The translations under genes and the position numbers were made by a program. A DNA stretch of 41,838 nucleotides from NCBI GenBank assembly GCA_017404665.1, contig JAFRBX010000023.1, positions 1-41,838 of the forward strand. The letters are read 5' to 3'. Below are positions 31,113 through 40,176 of this stretch, piece by piece (position 1 is the first letter of the stretch; the number at the start of each line of letters is the position of its first letter). The notes under the pieces are model-generated. The model saw only the letters and a program-made list of their open reading frames with translations, had not been told where the DNA came from and searched no databases. Source of the stretch: Ruminococcus sp. Lineage in GTDB: Bacteria; Bacillota; Clostridia; Oscillospirales; Acutalibacteraceae.

Positions 31113-31880
31113 TTATTTTATGCCGTATAATCGCTTGGCATTTTCGGTGGTGACGTCGATCAGCTCCTGCGGGTCGATGCCGCGGAGCTCGGCAATTTTC
31201 TGCGCGGTGTAGGCGATCTTGGTGCTGTCGTTGCGCTTGCCGCGGAAGGGGACGGGGGAGAGGTAAGGCGCGTCGGTCTCGAGCAGCAGCCGATCAAGCG
31301 GCACCGCCTGCGTCACCTCCACGGGTACGCGGGCGTTCTTGAAGGTGACCGTACCGCCGAGCGAGATGCTCAGTCCGAGCTTTATCACCTCTTTGAGCAT
31401 TTCGACAGAGCCAGAATAGCAGTGCATCAGTCCCTTGGGCTTGTACTTTCGCACCAGAGCCATCACGTCGCCGTGCGCCTCGCGGTCATGGATGACGACG
31501 GGTATGTCCAGCTCGCAAGCGAGTTTCAATTGTTCCTCAAAGACGCGATTCTGAACATCCCGCGGGATGTCCCAGTGGTAGTCCAGTCCGATCTCACCGA
31601 GCGCTACGACCCGCGGGTGCTGTAAAAGGGTCGTGAGCTGATCGAGATAATCATCGGGCAGACCCTTCAGATTTTCGGGATGGATCCCTGCGCAGGCGTA
31701 TAGAAAGGGGTATTGCTCTGCGTATCCGACGGCGGTTTTTGCCGTTTCAATATCGACTGCCGCGTTCACGATATAGGATACGCCGTTTTGCGGCATGGAT
31801 AAAAGAAGCACGCCTCTGTCTTCTTCGAACCAACGATCGTCATAGTGCGCGTGCGCGTCAAAGATGTTGTGTAAAGTCAT
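31113..31880 (-). CDS. tatD: TatD-family metal-dependent hydrolase/DNase
   Basis: A 255-residue TIM-barrel protein of the TatD family, metal-dependent nucleases/hydrolases of uncertain in vivo role. Metal-ligand motifs are FDAHAHYDD near the N terminus, ALGEIGLDYHWD, VVIHDREAHGD, LMHCYSGS and LLLETDAPYLSP. Length is typical. ATG has AAAGGT upstream. It lies downstream of metG on the same strand, the usual Firmicute order, but here 306 bases of intergenic repeats separate them. Transcription may read through, and no terminator was identified in the gap. Confidence 0.93.
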   Translation of the reverse strand: MTLHNIFDAHAHYDDRWFEEDRGVLLLSMPQNGVSYIVNAAVDIETAKTAVGYAEQYPFLYACAGIHPENLKGLPDDYLDQLTTLLQHPRVVALGEIGLDYHWDIPRDVQNRVFEEQLKLACELDIPVVIHDREAHGDVMALVRKYKPKGLMHCYSGSVEMLKEVIKLGLSISLGGTVTFKNARVPVEVTQAVPLDRLLLETDAPYLSPVPFRGKRNDSTKIAYTAQKIAELRGIDPQELIDVTTENAKRLYGIK

Positions 31881-31979
31881 GAGAAACCTTTCATAAAGAG
31901 AACGTAGGGGGAGGGGGCTTGCTCCTCCCGCGGCAGGGCATTGGATAACACCGTGCGTCAGTCAAGGAGATCCTGTTTT

Positions 31980-32092
31980 CCGTAGGGATGGTCATTGACC
32001 ATCCGCAGAATGACGGGCGTTTCACATATCGAAAGCCGCAGATAGGAATCAAACGCTTCTGCCACACGGACGAGCAATGCTCGTCCCTACGG
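31980..32092. repeat. Short inverted-repeat element, family R4 (CCGTAGGGA...TCCCTACGG)
   Basis: A 113-bp element bounded by CCGTAGGGA (31980-31988) and its exact inverse TCCCTACGG (32084-32092). Inside each end is a second small palindrome (GGTCATTGACC; GACGAGCAATGCTCGTC). It lies in the 306-base tatD-metG gap. The flanks (31903-31950 and 32140-32175) hold two further G/C-rich repeats with CGTAGGGG and CCGCCCTACG ends, so the whole gap is repeat material and no gene is present. Confidence 0.75.
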
Positions 32093-32186
32093 TATATGTT
32101 TCATCTGCTCCGCACTTGAATTGATGGATAGGGAACGTTTGGGCGGGAGCAACAATGCACTGTGCGCCCCCGCCCTACGATTTGTA

Positions 32187-34178
32187 TTATACCAGTGATC
32201 CGCCCGGGAGGATGCTGTCGTCGATGGTGACGACCTTCAGCCCGTCGCCGCTCTCAGCACTGAGGATCATGCCGCGGCTCTCGATGCCCATCATCTTGCG
32301 GGGCGCGAGGTTGGCGACATAAGCGATGTTTTTGCCCACGAGTTCCTCTGGATCGTAGTACTCCGCAATGCCCGAGAGGATGATGCGCTCGCCCTCGCCG
32401 TCGTCCAGCGTGAATTTCAGCAGTTTTTTCGACTTTTTCACCTTTTCACACGCGAGAACCTTCGCTACCCTCAGCTCGACCTTTTCGAAGTCATCGAAGG
32501 CGATCTCGGGCTTGTGCGCGGGCAGCTCGAAGACACTTGCGTCTTTTTCTTGCTCTTTCTCAGGCTCGTTATTCTTGATGATCGCGTTGAGCTCCTCGAT
32601 TTCCTTGTCTACGTCGATGCGCGGGAAGATCGCCTCACCGCGGTGAACAGTCACGTCGAGCGGCAGTACGCCGAACTTGTCGGCATTTTCATACACAGCA
32701 AATTCCACTGCGCCAATCTGTTCATACACCTTAGGCATAGTAGTCGGCATAAAGGCAGACAGCAGGGTGGACGCGATACGGATACTCTCAAGCAGATTGT
32801 ACAGCACAGTTGCAAGCCGCGCTTTCTTAGTCTCATCCTTACCTAAAATCCACGGGGTGGTCTCGTCGATATATTTGTTCGCGCGGGATACGAGCTTGAA
32901 TATCTCTTCGAGAGCGAGGTTGAGCTGTGTGTTCTCAACATAGTTGTCGACTTTCTCTTTCAAAGCAGTCGCGACAGCCTTCAGATCGTCGTCAAAGTCA
33001 CCGTTCTCACGTTCGGTCGGCAGGGTCCCGCCGAAGTACTTGTCGATCATCGCGACGGTACGGGAAACGAGGTTGCCCAGCCCGTTGGCGAGGTCGGTGT
33101 TGATGCGGCTGATCATGATCTCGTTCGAGAAGGAGCTGTCCGCGCCCAGCGCCATTTCGCGCATGATGTGGTAGCGGATCGCGTCTACTCCGTAGCGCTC
33201 GCCGAGGATGAACGGGTCAACCACGTTGCCCAGCGATTTTGACATCTTCTGACCGTTGAAGGTGATCCAGCCGTGCACGGCGAGGTGCTTCGGCAGCGGC
33301 TGTTCGAGCGCCATCAGCATCGCGGGCCAAATGATCGCGTGGAAGCGCATGATATCCTTGGCGACCATGTGGACGTCCGCGGGCCAGAATTTGTCATAGT
33401 CGTGATAAGCGCCGTTTTCGTAGCCCAGAGCGGTGATATAGTTCGACAGCGCGTCGATCCAGACATAGACGACGTGCTTGGTGTCAAAGGTCACGGGAAT
33501 GCCCCATGTAAAGGAAGTGCGCGAGACGCACAGATCCTCTAAGCCGTATGTTTTGTTGCCGTTTCCATCGACTGAGGGCTGTAAAAAGTTGTTGACAAGC
33601 TCCGTCGCGCGGGTGCTCGGACGCAGGTAGTCGGTTTCGGTCAGGAGCTTTTCGATGCGCTCGGCAAAGGGCGCCATCTTGAAGAAGTACGCTTCCTCCT
33701 TGGCTTCGATGACCTCGCGCCCGCAGTCGGGGCATTTGCCGTCCACCAGCTGAGATTCTGTCCAGAAGCTCTCGCAGGGGGTGCAGTACTTGCCCGCATA
33801 CTCGCCCTTGTAGATGTAGCCGCGGTCGTACAGCTCCTTGAAGATCTTCTGCACGCTCTCGACATGGTAATCGTCGGTGGTGCGGATGTAGCGGTCATAG
33901 TCGATGTTCATGTACTGCCACAGCTTTTTGAAGACCGCGACGATCTCATCGACATACTGCTTGGGGGTGACGCCCTTTTCCTTTGCTTTCTCTTCTATCT
34001 TCTGACCGTGCTCATCCGTACCGGTCAGGAACATCACGTCATAGCCCTGCATCCTTTTGTAGCGCGCGATAGAGTCGCACGCGACGGTGGTATAGGTATG
34101 CCCGATGTGGGGGTTGCCCGAAGGATAATAGATCGGGGTCGTGATGTAAAACGTTTTTCTGTCACATTCTTTGCACAT
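32187..34178 (-). CDS. metG: Methionyl-tRNA synthetase
   Basis: A 663-residue class I synthetase that charges tRNA-Met. The catalytic part has ITTPIYYPSGNPHIGHTYTT with the HIGH motif and GQKMSKSLGNV with the KMSKS motif. A zinc knuckle has Cys pairs CTPCESFW and CPDCGREV. An anticodon-binding helical domain follows. The C-terminal 110 residues are a tRNA-binding (EMAP-like) domain starting FDDFEKVELRVAKVLACEKV, so it is the long, homodimeric form. ATG 34178 has CAGGAGTG upstream. tatD lies downstream on the same strand. Confidence 0.96.
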   Translation of the reverse strand: MCKECDRKTFYITTPIYYPSGNPHIGHTYTTVACDSIARYKRMQGYDVMFLTGTDEHGQKIEEKAKEKGVTPKQYVDEIVAVFKKLWQYMNIDYDRYIRTTDDYHVESVQKIFKELYDRGYIYKGEYAGKYCTPCESFWTESQLVDGKCPDCGREVIEAKEEAYFFKMAPFAERIEKLLTETDYLRPSTRATELVNNFLQPSVDGNGNKTYGLEDLCVSRTSFTWGIPVTFDTKHVVYVWIDALSNYITALGYENGAYHDYDKFWPADVHMVAKDIMRFHAIIWPAMLMALEQPLPKHLAVHGWITFNGQKMSKSLGNVVDPFILGERYGVDAIRYHIMREMALGADSSFSNEIMISRINTDLANGLGNLVSRTVAMIDKYFGGTLPTERENGDFDDDLKAVATALKEKVDNYVENTQLNLALEEIFKLVSRANKYIDETTPWILGKDETKKARLATVLYNLLESIRIASTLLSAFMPTTMPKVYEQIGAVEFAVYENADKFGVLPLDVTVHRGEAIFPRIDVDKEIEELNAIIKNNEPEKEQEKDASVFELPAHKPEIAFDDFEKVELRVAKVLACEKVKKSKKLLKFTLDDGEGERIILSGIAEYYDPEELVGKNIAYVANLAPRKMMGIESRGMILSAESGDGLKVVTIDDSILPGGSLV

Positions 34179-34216
34179 TTGTGTTCACTCCTGTTGATTA
34201 TTTTCCATACACAATG

Positions 34217-34245
34217 AGTATATACCATATTCGCGGAAAATGCAA
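34217..34245 (-). promoter_or_regulatory. Candidate promoter of metG
   Basis: On the minus strand, TTGCAT (34245-34240), 17-base spacer, TATACT (34222-34217), about 38 bases before the start. There is no room for, and no sign of, a T-box leader. Confidence 0.5.
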
Positions 34246-34324
34246 TCCCGCAATTTGTGCGATCTTCACTCTCCGAAAAGCGTCGTTACCTAAAAAGCAA
34301 ATAAAAGCACACGTGCTCGTGTCA

Positions 34325-34359
34325 TTGACAATGCAGGGCAGTTTTGGTATAATCAAAAC
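34325..34359 (+). promoter_or_regulatory. Consensus promoter of the acyltransferase gene, with palindrome over the -10
   Basis: TTGACA (34325-34330), 17-base spacer, TATAAT (34348-34353), a perfect match. An inverted repeat GTTTTG (34341-34346) and CAAAAC (34354-34359) brackets the -10 box and could be an operator. Confidence 0.65.
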
Positions 34360-34404
34360 CGCAATCCGGGGCGCTTGTCGGCGTCTCGATACCGGAGGAG
34401 ATCT

Positions 34405-35550
34405 ATGACTTCTGCCAAAAAATCATTCAGCCTATATGCGATCAGCGAAGCCCGCAATGTGCTGTTCGGTATCGCGACATTGTGGATCGGGCTGTTCCAC
34501 GCGAACAACCTGACGCTGGCGACATACACCGATAATTGGTATATCAGCAGCGCGTTCCGCTTTTTCCGCAGCAGCGGCAACGCAGGCGTGGATATATTTC
34601 TGTTTTTGTCGGGCATCGGACTGTACTTTTCGTTCGCGAAGGACAGCCGCGTAGGCAGCTTTCTGAAAAAGCGCATGATGCGCGTGCTGCCGACGGCGCT
34701 TTTGATCGCGGTGATCTATTTTTCGCTGCGCTATGTCCACGGGCGCGAGGAGCCGATCCTGTGGGAGTATCTGTGCCGCATCTCGTTTTTGGAGTTTTTC
34801 ATCACCGGCGAGCGTGTGTTCTGGTTCATCTCGCTGATATTGGTGCTGTATCTGCTCTTCCCGCCGATCTACAAGGCAATTGAAAAATTTCGCATCAAGG
34901 GTATGCTGGGGCTGGTTGCGCTGACGCTGCTCGTCACCTTCCTGCTGCGCGCGCTTCTGCCCGATATCTATGCAAATCTCGAGATCGCGCTGTGCCGCAT
35001 CCCTGTTTTCATCATCGGCGTATGGGCGGGCAGGTTTGTCATGGAGAAGAAGGAGATCGACAGGCGCTGGCTGTGGCTGTTCCTCGGCGCTGCGCTCGTG
35101 ATGCTCGCCGTGATGTATAAGTATACTTCCATTATGAAGCTCCTTGTCCCCGGCTACAACAAGGACATGGAGAGCATGTATATCTGGCTGTACCGCTTTG
35201 CCGGCACCGGACTGGGCGTGTCGCTGACGGTGCTGCTCAGCTTTGTCTGTACCGAGCTGCGCCATAGGGGGATGGCGAACATCCTGCGCAATTTCTTCGA
35301 ATTTGTCGGTGTATATTCGATGGAATATTACATGATCTTTTTGAACCTTAACCACTACCTTGAACGCGTCTACAAGCTCAAGACCGAGCAGGAGATCATG
35401 CTGTACCTCGGCAGCTTTGTCATTTCGCTGGCGCTGTGCGTGCTGGCGCGCAAGGCGTGCGACTTCTTTATGGCGCAGATGCAGAAAAAGCCCGCGAACC
35501 TGCAGGAGCTCAAAGAGGCGAGGAAGAAAAAGAGAACAGATAAAAGATAA
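34405..35550 (+). CDS. Membrane acyltransferase (acyltransferase-3 family)
   Basis: A 381-residue integral membrane protein with about ten hydrophobic helices, of the acyltransferase-3 family. The N-terminal region FGIATLWIGLFHANNL carries the His of that family's first helix, followed by a conserved-type FLFLSGIGLYFSF. Family members O-acetylate or otherwise acylate surface polysaccharides, peptidoglycan or lipids. ATG 34405 has GGAGGAG upstream; a longer reading from 34375 has none. The last five residues (R-T-D-K-R) and the stop come from a seven-base repeat array. It converges on the GT2/CDP-glycerol transferase gene. Confidence 0.82.
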   Translation: MTSAKKSFSLYAISEARNVLFGIATLWIGLFHANNLTLATYTDNWYISSAFRFFRSSGNAGVDIFLFLSGIGLYFSFAKDSRVGSFLKKRMMRVLPTALLIAVIYFSLRYVHGREEPILWEYLCRISFLEFFITGERVFWFISLILVLYLLFPPIYKAIEKFRIKGMLGLVALTLLVTFLLRALLPDIYANLEIALCRIPVFIIGVWAGRFVMEKKEIDRRWLWLFLGAALVMLAVMYKYTSIMKLLVPGYNKDMESMYIWLYRFAGTGLGVSLTVLLSFVCTELRHRGMANILRNFFEFVGVYSMEYYMIFLNLNHYLERVYKLKTEQEIMLYLGSFVISLALCVLARKACDFFMAQMQKKPANLQELKEARKKKRTDKR

Positions 35551-35736
35551 CAGTGAAGGGAGGGCTTCACCCTCACCTGATTTGTAATAGTATTATGGAA
35601 AAGCTTCACATAAAACAGCAACGTGCACAGCTCAAAAAGAGTTGTGCACGTTGTTTCTGTCTGTTGTTATTTCAACCCAAAAGCCGTCAGGCTTTCCCAT
35701 AACTGTTCTCTATTCTCTGTTATCTGTTATCTCAAC
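35531..35736. repeat. Intergenic element bracketed by heptamer arms, with central terminator (family R2a)
   Basis: The left arm AGAGAAC, AGATAAA, AGATAAC, AGTGAAG begins inside the acyltransferase gene. The right arm (35703-35736) is CTGTTCT, CTATTCT, CTGTTAT, CTGTTAT, CTCAAC and provides the TAA stop of the convergent gene. The two arms are inverted relatives. Between them are a G/C-rich repeat and a strong hairpin. Confidence 0.8.
35619..35656. terminator. Bidirectional terminator between the two convergent surface-polymer genes
   Basis: Stem CAACGTGCACA (35619-35629) with TGTGCACGTTG (35643-35653), followed by TTTCTG on the plus side and preceded by AAAAC on the minus side. Confidence 0.75.
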
Positions 35737-38438
35737 TTATCGATATCCGCCTGCTGCTGGAATTGCATGATCTCGTCGTAGATACGCTGACAGTTGTTGT
35801 GGTCGTCATAGTGATAGAAATCGTCGACCCGTGCGATGTACTGGGGCTTCATTTTGCAGCCGTTCTCCATGTACTCACAAAGGGTGTCCACCAGCTGCGC
35901 CGAGGTGGTGCAGATCTCGCCGAAGCCCATCGTGTCATAGAAGAAGCCGCCGTCGTCATAGTGCGCAGGCAGCTCGTCCGGATGGAAGTAGACGAGAGGC
36001 TTTTTCATGTAGGCAAAGTCGAACTGCACGCCGGAGTAGTCGGTGACCATCAGGCTCGATTCGGTGAGGATCTTCTCGTAGCTCATATCGCCTACGGAGG
36101 AGATGACCTCCACATACGGGTCGGGGGTGTAATCGTCCACCTGCGCCGACAGGATCGGATGCAGCAGATACTTGATTTGGTAGCCGGTGCGCTTGGCGGT
36201 CTCGATCAGCTTCTGATCGTTGATCAGATCGTTATAAATGCGGTAGTAGACCGTGTTCTTGAAGTCGGGGTTGTACGAGCGCTGTTCGCCCTCGCTGGTG
36301 GTGACGGGCATCGCGTTGTACATGCGCCATGTCGGGGTGATGAGGATCTGCTTCTGATCGTTGCTGATCAGCCCGTCATAGCGTCCGATACCGGTCATTT
36401 TGAGGATGCCGGTGCCGTCATAGCCGTAGGCGTGGCTGTTCAGGTTCTTTTCCTCATACTTGGATGCGATGAAGTACATGCGTGTGTTGTCGATGATGCG
36501 CTGCTGCGCCATCGCGCATTTCTGCACCGATAAGCCATGCTGCAGACACATGGTCGGGAAGTTGCACAGGTCGCGGATAAAACGGGATTTATCCAGACTG
36601 TAGCCGTTGAACGGGAAGGTCTGGGAGTTGGTGATCAGGGCGACGTCCGCGTTGAGGAACGCCATTTTGTGCTTAAGGGAGCCGGTCTTGACGGGGTGCA
36701 GACCGTCTTTTTTCATCTGTCTGTAGTCGGAGGTGTTCTTGTCGATGATGTAGTAGCGGGTCACGCCGTCCTTCTTGCCTTTGCAAAAGCGGTAAAGGTA
36801 CTCGCAGCTGTCGCCGCCCTTGTACAGCTTGTCATACATCAGCCAGATGCGCTTGTGCTTATAGAACGGCCGCGTCAGCCAGTACTGCACGCGGGTGATA
36901 AAGGTGCGCTTGCTCTCTAAGAACACGCGCGGCAGATAGAGGAGTTCACGTTTGAAGGTTTTGCCCGCGGAGGCGCGCTCGATCACCAGATCACGGTTGC
37001 CCTCGATGGTCGCCATATATTTGTTGAAGCGCCAGTAGCCGCCCGCGGGGGCAGCGGCGAACTTTGCCCAGTGGTGCAGATAGGAGTACTGCAGCGGCAC
37101 ACGGGTGTTCTTGTACTGCGCAAAGAAGCTCAGCTTTTGCTTTGCTCTGCTGTCGTCGATCGGCAGCTCCAGACGGAAGGTGAATTTTTTGTAGGCGCTG
37201 ATACCGAAGTACTTTGTCAGCGAATAGCGGTCGTTGTCAACAAGGTCGATGCGCTTGCCGTTCCACACGGCATACAGTTCGATCTTGGTCAGATCAAACA
37301 CTTGACGGAAGGAGCCGTCTAAGAGCAGCTTGCCGTCGGAATAATCCAGCACGTGCAGACCCACGCGCTGACCCTGCATGCGCGCCACGACTACGTCATT
37401 GACGTCCAGTGCGACGTCCTCGTTGCCCTCGCTCAGGTGCTGGGGCATGGTATACAGCGTTTTGTCGTATTTGAGCATGTAGAACATCTCGGCGGCTTCC
37501 TCGCTGTAGCCGAGCGCCTTGTATTTGCCCGCGTTAAGGACGATGGCGTCGTCCAGCAGATCGAGCACCCTTCTGCAGCTGTCAAGGAAGCTATTGAGCT
37601 CCTCGGCGTTCATGTTGCGCTTGTTTCGGTTGTTCATGTTGGCTAAGAACCGCGCCGATACCGCGTACATCAGGTAGAATTGGATGTAGTAGGGCAGAGT
37701 TCCGTCCTTCTGACGGAAGCGTTCGGCAAGCGGCAGGAGGAAGCTCTCGACGCTCTCTTGGTACCATTCGATCCGATTGGACGGTACAAAGTACGCGGAG
37801 TCATCGCTCAGCGGCATAAAGGTGTTGAAGTTCGCGTCCCCCATCGCGTAATAGGTGGGATGATCCTTTTGCAGGCGCAGCATCACGTCATGAAAGAACT
37901 CATATTTCAACTTTGGGTCGGCGGGGTACTGTCTGAGCACCTCGCTTTTGATGATGTTGCCGTCGAGCTCCATCTGCAGCAGGTTCGGATACACGCGGAT
38001 ATCCGCGACGGCGTTCAGATCCTTGACGGGGACGTTGGTGCGGCTAATATATTTGTAGCGGGTATAAACGGGATTGATGCAAAAACGAACGGGCGCCGCG
38101 AAGACATAAGGCTTCTTCTCACCGACCGCTTTGAGCGCGTTGACAAAGTAGTGGCTTCCGAAGACGTCGCCCGGACGCGCGACGATCGCATAATCGGAGC
38201 TCAGATTTTCGAGCGCGAGATTATATGCCTCGGCTTCGGTCTGCGCTTCGGGCTTTGAGAGAATACGGACGTTCCCGTAGGAGGCCAGCTTTTCCTTTGC
38301 ACTCTGATCGGGCGTGATATCCGCCACCAGCAGCTCTATGCCAGCTGTATTCACCTTTTTCTGATTCTTGAGCGAATCGGCGGTTTTCAGGATCAGATCC
38401 GAGGTTTCGAGATATGGTACGATCACAGAGACAGACAT
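35727..38438 (-). CDS. Bifunctional GT2 glycosyltransferase / CDP-glycerol glycerophosphotransferase (TagF-like)
   Basis: A 903-residue two-domain protein. Residues about 1-300 are a GT-A (family 2) glycosyltransferase: SVSVIVPYLETSDLILKTAD at the N terminus and a PGD stretch in ARPGDVFG at the DxD position. About 530-900 are a CDP-glycerol glycerophosphotransferase domain with QHGLSVQKCAMAQ, TPTWRMYNAM, a LLHPI loop and TDYSGVQFDFAYMKKPLVY. Enzymes of this type polymerise or branch wall teichoic-acid-like glycerol phosphate polymers. The start is ATG 38438 with AGGGGAAAG upstream. The stop and last Arg lie in a heptamer array. Confidence 0.85.
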   Translation of the reverse strand: MSVSVIVPYLETSDLILKTADSLKNQKKVNTAGIELLVADITPDQSAKEKLASYGNVRILSKPEAQTEAEAYNLALENLSSDYAIVARPGDVFGSHYFVNALKAVGEKKPYVFAAPVRFCINPVYTRYKYISRTNVPVKDLNAVADIRVYPNLLQMELDGNIIKSEVLRQYPADPKLKYEFFHDVMLRLQKDHPTYYAMGDANFNTFMPLSDDSAYFVPSNRIEWYQESVESFLLPLAERFRQKDGTLPYYIQFYLMYAVSARFLANMNNRNKRNMNAEELNSFLDSCRRVLDLLDDAIVLNAGKYKALGYSEEAAEMFYMLKYDKTLYTMPQHLSEGNEDVALDVNDVVVARMQGQRVGLHVLDYSDGKLLLDGSFRQVFDLTKIELYAVWNGKRIDLVDNDRYSLTKYFGISAYKKFTFRLELPIDDSRAKQKLSFFAQYKNTRVPLQYSYLHHWAKFAAAPAGGYWRFNKYMATIEGNRDLVIERASAGKTFKRELLYLPRVFLESKRTFITRVQYWLTRPFYKHKRIWLMYDKLYKGGDSCEYLYRFCKGKKDGVTRYYIIDKNTSDYRQMKKDGLHPVKTGSLKHKMAFLNADVALITNSQTFPFNGYSLDKSRFIRDLCNFPTMCLQHGLSVQKCAMAQQRIIDNTRMYFIASKYEEKNLNSHAYGYDGTGILKMTGIGRYDGLISNDQKQILITPTWRMYNAMPVTTSEGEQRSYNPDFKNTVYYRIYNDLINDQKLIETAKRTGYQIKYLLHPILSAQVDDYTPDPYVEVISSVGDMSYEKILTESSLMVTDYSGVQFDFAYMKKPLVYFHPDELPAHYDDGGFFYDTMGFGEICTTSAQLVDTLCEYMENGCKMKPQYIARVDDFYHYDDHNNCQRIYDEIMQFQQQADIDKLR

Positions 38439-38483
38439 ATTCTTTCCCCTTTCGCGAGAGCGGTCGCTCTTTTTCAACTATAT

Positions 38484-38513
38484 ATGATACCATATCTATG
38501 CGCTCGTTGTCAA
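38484..38513 (-). promoter_or_regulatory. Candidate promoter of the TagF-like gene
   Basis: On the minus strand, TTGACA (38513-38508), 18-base spacer, TATCAT (38489-38484), about 46 bases before the start. Confidence 0.5.
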
Positions 38514-38559
38514 CAAATCTACAAGCGGTAGTAGTTACAGTGTTGAAACACTCTCTTGT

Positions 38560-38640
38560 GTCGGTAGGGACGTTTACTGTAGGGGAAGGGCTCCCGGCTC
38601 GCACAGTCAGCGGCGTCTACACTCGCTCCGCTGAGAAAGG
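38560..38640. repeat. R4-type repeat remnant in the tagF-argG gap
   Basis: Contains GGTAGGGACG and GTAGGGGAAGGG near 38562-38590, similar in feel to the R4 family ends. The rest of the 38514-38771 gap shows nothing else I can support. Confidence 0.35.
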
Positions 38641-38771
38641 AATGTGATTTTGTTTTCTGTTCCTCGTGAATATACCTATATTTATGCGTTTTTCTATGCG
38701 ATAATTTGGCTTGATAAATCACTAAAACTCCGCTATAATAATATACGGATTTTGTCAGGGATGACAGAATT

Positions 38772-38838
38772 TGCAAAATAATGCAATAATATGCAAAATT
38801 TCCTTGACAATTATGCAATATCATGTATAATAAGTGCA
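38772..38838 (+). promoter_or_regulatory. argG promoter with phased TGCAA motifs
   Basis: The promoter is TTGACA (38804-38809), 16-base spacer, TATAAT (38826-38831). TGCAA-type motifs start at 38772, 38782, 38792, 38814 and (TGCAT) 38835. Spacings of 10, 10, 22 and 21 bases are close to whole helical turns, so they face one side of the DNA. This could be the site of an arginine-responsive repressor, although the classic ARG box is not clearly matched. Confidence 0.55.
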
Positions 38839-38880
38839 TAAATTTCAATATATAACGCATATTCATTCGGAGGTATTACC

Positions 38881-40110
38881 ATGCAGGCAATCAACAAGGA
38901 AAACATCAAGAAAGTCGTAATAGCTTATTCGGGCGGTTTGGACACATCCATCATCATCCCGTGGCTGAAGGAAAACTATAACAACTGCGAGGTCATCGCG
39001 GTATCCGGCAACGTCGGTCAGGCCGACGAGCTGGAGGGCTTGGAGGAGAAGGCGATCAAGACGGGAGCTTCTAAGCTCTATGTCCTCGATCAGACAGAGG
39101 AATATGTCGACGATTTCATCATTCCCACCATGAAGGCGGGCGCTGTCTATGAAGATTATCTCTTAGGCACCTCTACCGCGCGTCCCTGCATCGCCAAGGG
39201 TCTTGTCGAGGTCGCCTTGAAGGAAGGCGCCGACGCCATCTGCCACGGCTGCACCGGCAAGGGCAACGATCAGGTGCGTTTTGAGCTGGCGATCAAGCAT
39301 TTCGCGCCCAACATGCCCATCATCGCCCCGTGGCGTATCTGGGATATCAAGTCCCGTGAGGAAGAGATCGAGTATGCCGAGGCGCACAACATCCCCCTCA
39401 AGATCAACCGCGAGACCAACTACAGTAAGGACAAGAACCTCTGGCATTTAAGCCACGAGGGTCTCGACCTCGAGGATACCAACAACGAGCCGACATATGA
39501 GAAGCCCGGTTTCCTCGAGATGAGCGTTTCCCCGATTGACGCACCCGATGAGCCGACTTATGTGACCCTCGAATTTGAAAAAGGTATCCCCGTCGCGCTG
39601 GACGGCGAGAAGATGTCCGCCAAGAATATCATCCTCAAATTAAACGAGCTGGGCGGCAAGAACGGCATCGGTCTCTTGGATATCGTCGAGAACCGCTTGG
39701 TCGGCATGAAGTGCCGCGGCGTATATGAGACCCCCGGCGGCACCATCCTCTACAAAGCGCATGAAACGCTCGAGTCCATCTGCCTCGACAAAATGACCAT
39801 GCACGAGAAGCAGCGCCTGTCCATCACCTTCGCCGAGCTCGTCTACAACGGTCAGTGGTTCACTCCTTTGCGCGAAGCGCTCTCCGCGTTTGTCGACAAG
39901 ACGCAGGAGAAGGTCACCGGCTACGTGAAGCTCAAGCTCTATAAGGGCAACATCATCAAGGCGGGCGTCGACAGCCCCTACAGCCTTTACAGCGAGGAGA
40001 TCGCGACCTTCGGCGAGTCAGACTACGACCAGACCGATTCTGCGGGCTTCATCAACCTCTACGGTCTGCCGATCAAGGTTCAGGCGGTCGTGGACGCGAA
40101 GAATAACTAA
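38881..40110 (+). CDS. argG: Argininosuccinate synthase
   Basis: A 409-residue enzyme that joins citrulline and aspartate with ATP to form argininosuccinate, the penultimate step of arginine synthesis. The P-loop-like ATP site is [20 protein letters not shown]. Further motifs include [30 protein letters not shown] and [20 protein letters not shown]. Length is normal. ATG 38881 has CGGAGG upstream. argH follows on the same strand after 165 bases of palindromic DNA. Confidence 0.96.
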   Translation: MQAINKENIKKVVIAYSGGLDTSIIIPWLKENYNNCEVIAVSGNVGQADELEGLEEKAIKTGASKLYVLDQTEEYVDDFIIPTMKAGAVYEDYLLGTSTARPCIAKGLVEVALKEGADAICHGCTGKGNDQVRFELAIKHFAPNMPIIAPWRIWDIKSREEEIEYAEAHNIPLKINRETNYSKDKNLWHLSHEGLDLEDTNNEPTYEKPGFLEMSVSPIDAPDEPTYVTLEFEKGIPVALDGEKMSAKNIILKLNELGGKNGIGLLDIVENRLVGMKCRGVYETPGGTILYKAHETLESICLDKMTMHEKQRLSITFAELVYNGQWFTPLREALSAFVDKTQEKVTGYVKLKLYKGNIIKAGVDSPYSLYSEEIATFGESDYDQTDSAGFINLYGLPIKVQAVVDAKNN

Positions 40111-40131
40111 TCGTTTGCTGTGACGTATATA

Positions 40132-40155
40132 AGCCTTCCCCTTAAGGGGAAGGCT
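40132..40155. repeat. Perfect 24-bp palindrome between argG and argH
   Basis: AGCCTTCCCCTT followed directly by AAGGGGAAGGCT. As RNA it can fold only with a loop opened at its centre. Could attenuate read-through from argG to argH, but has no T run. Confidence 0.7.
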
Positions 40156-40176
40156 GGAATTACTACAACGTATCAA

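Noticed and set aside
34179-34404. T-box or S-box leader for metG
   Set aside because: The leader is only about 30 bases long and no conserved T-box sequence or SAM-type junction is visible.
38519-38866. Minus-strand ORF of 115 codons before argG
   Set aside because: It crosses the argG promoter and a repeat, lacks a ribosome site and shows no domain-like pattern.
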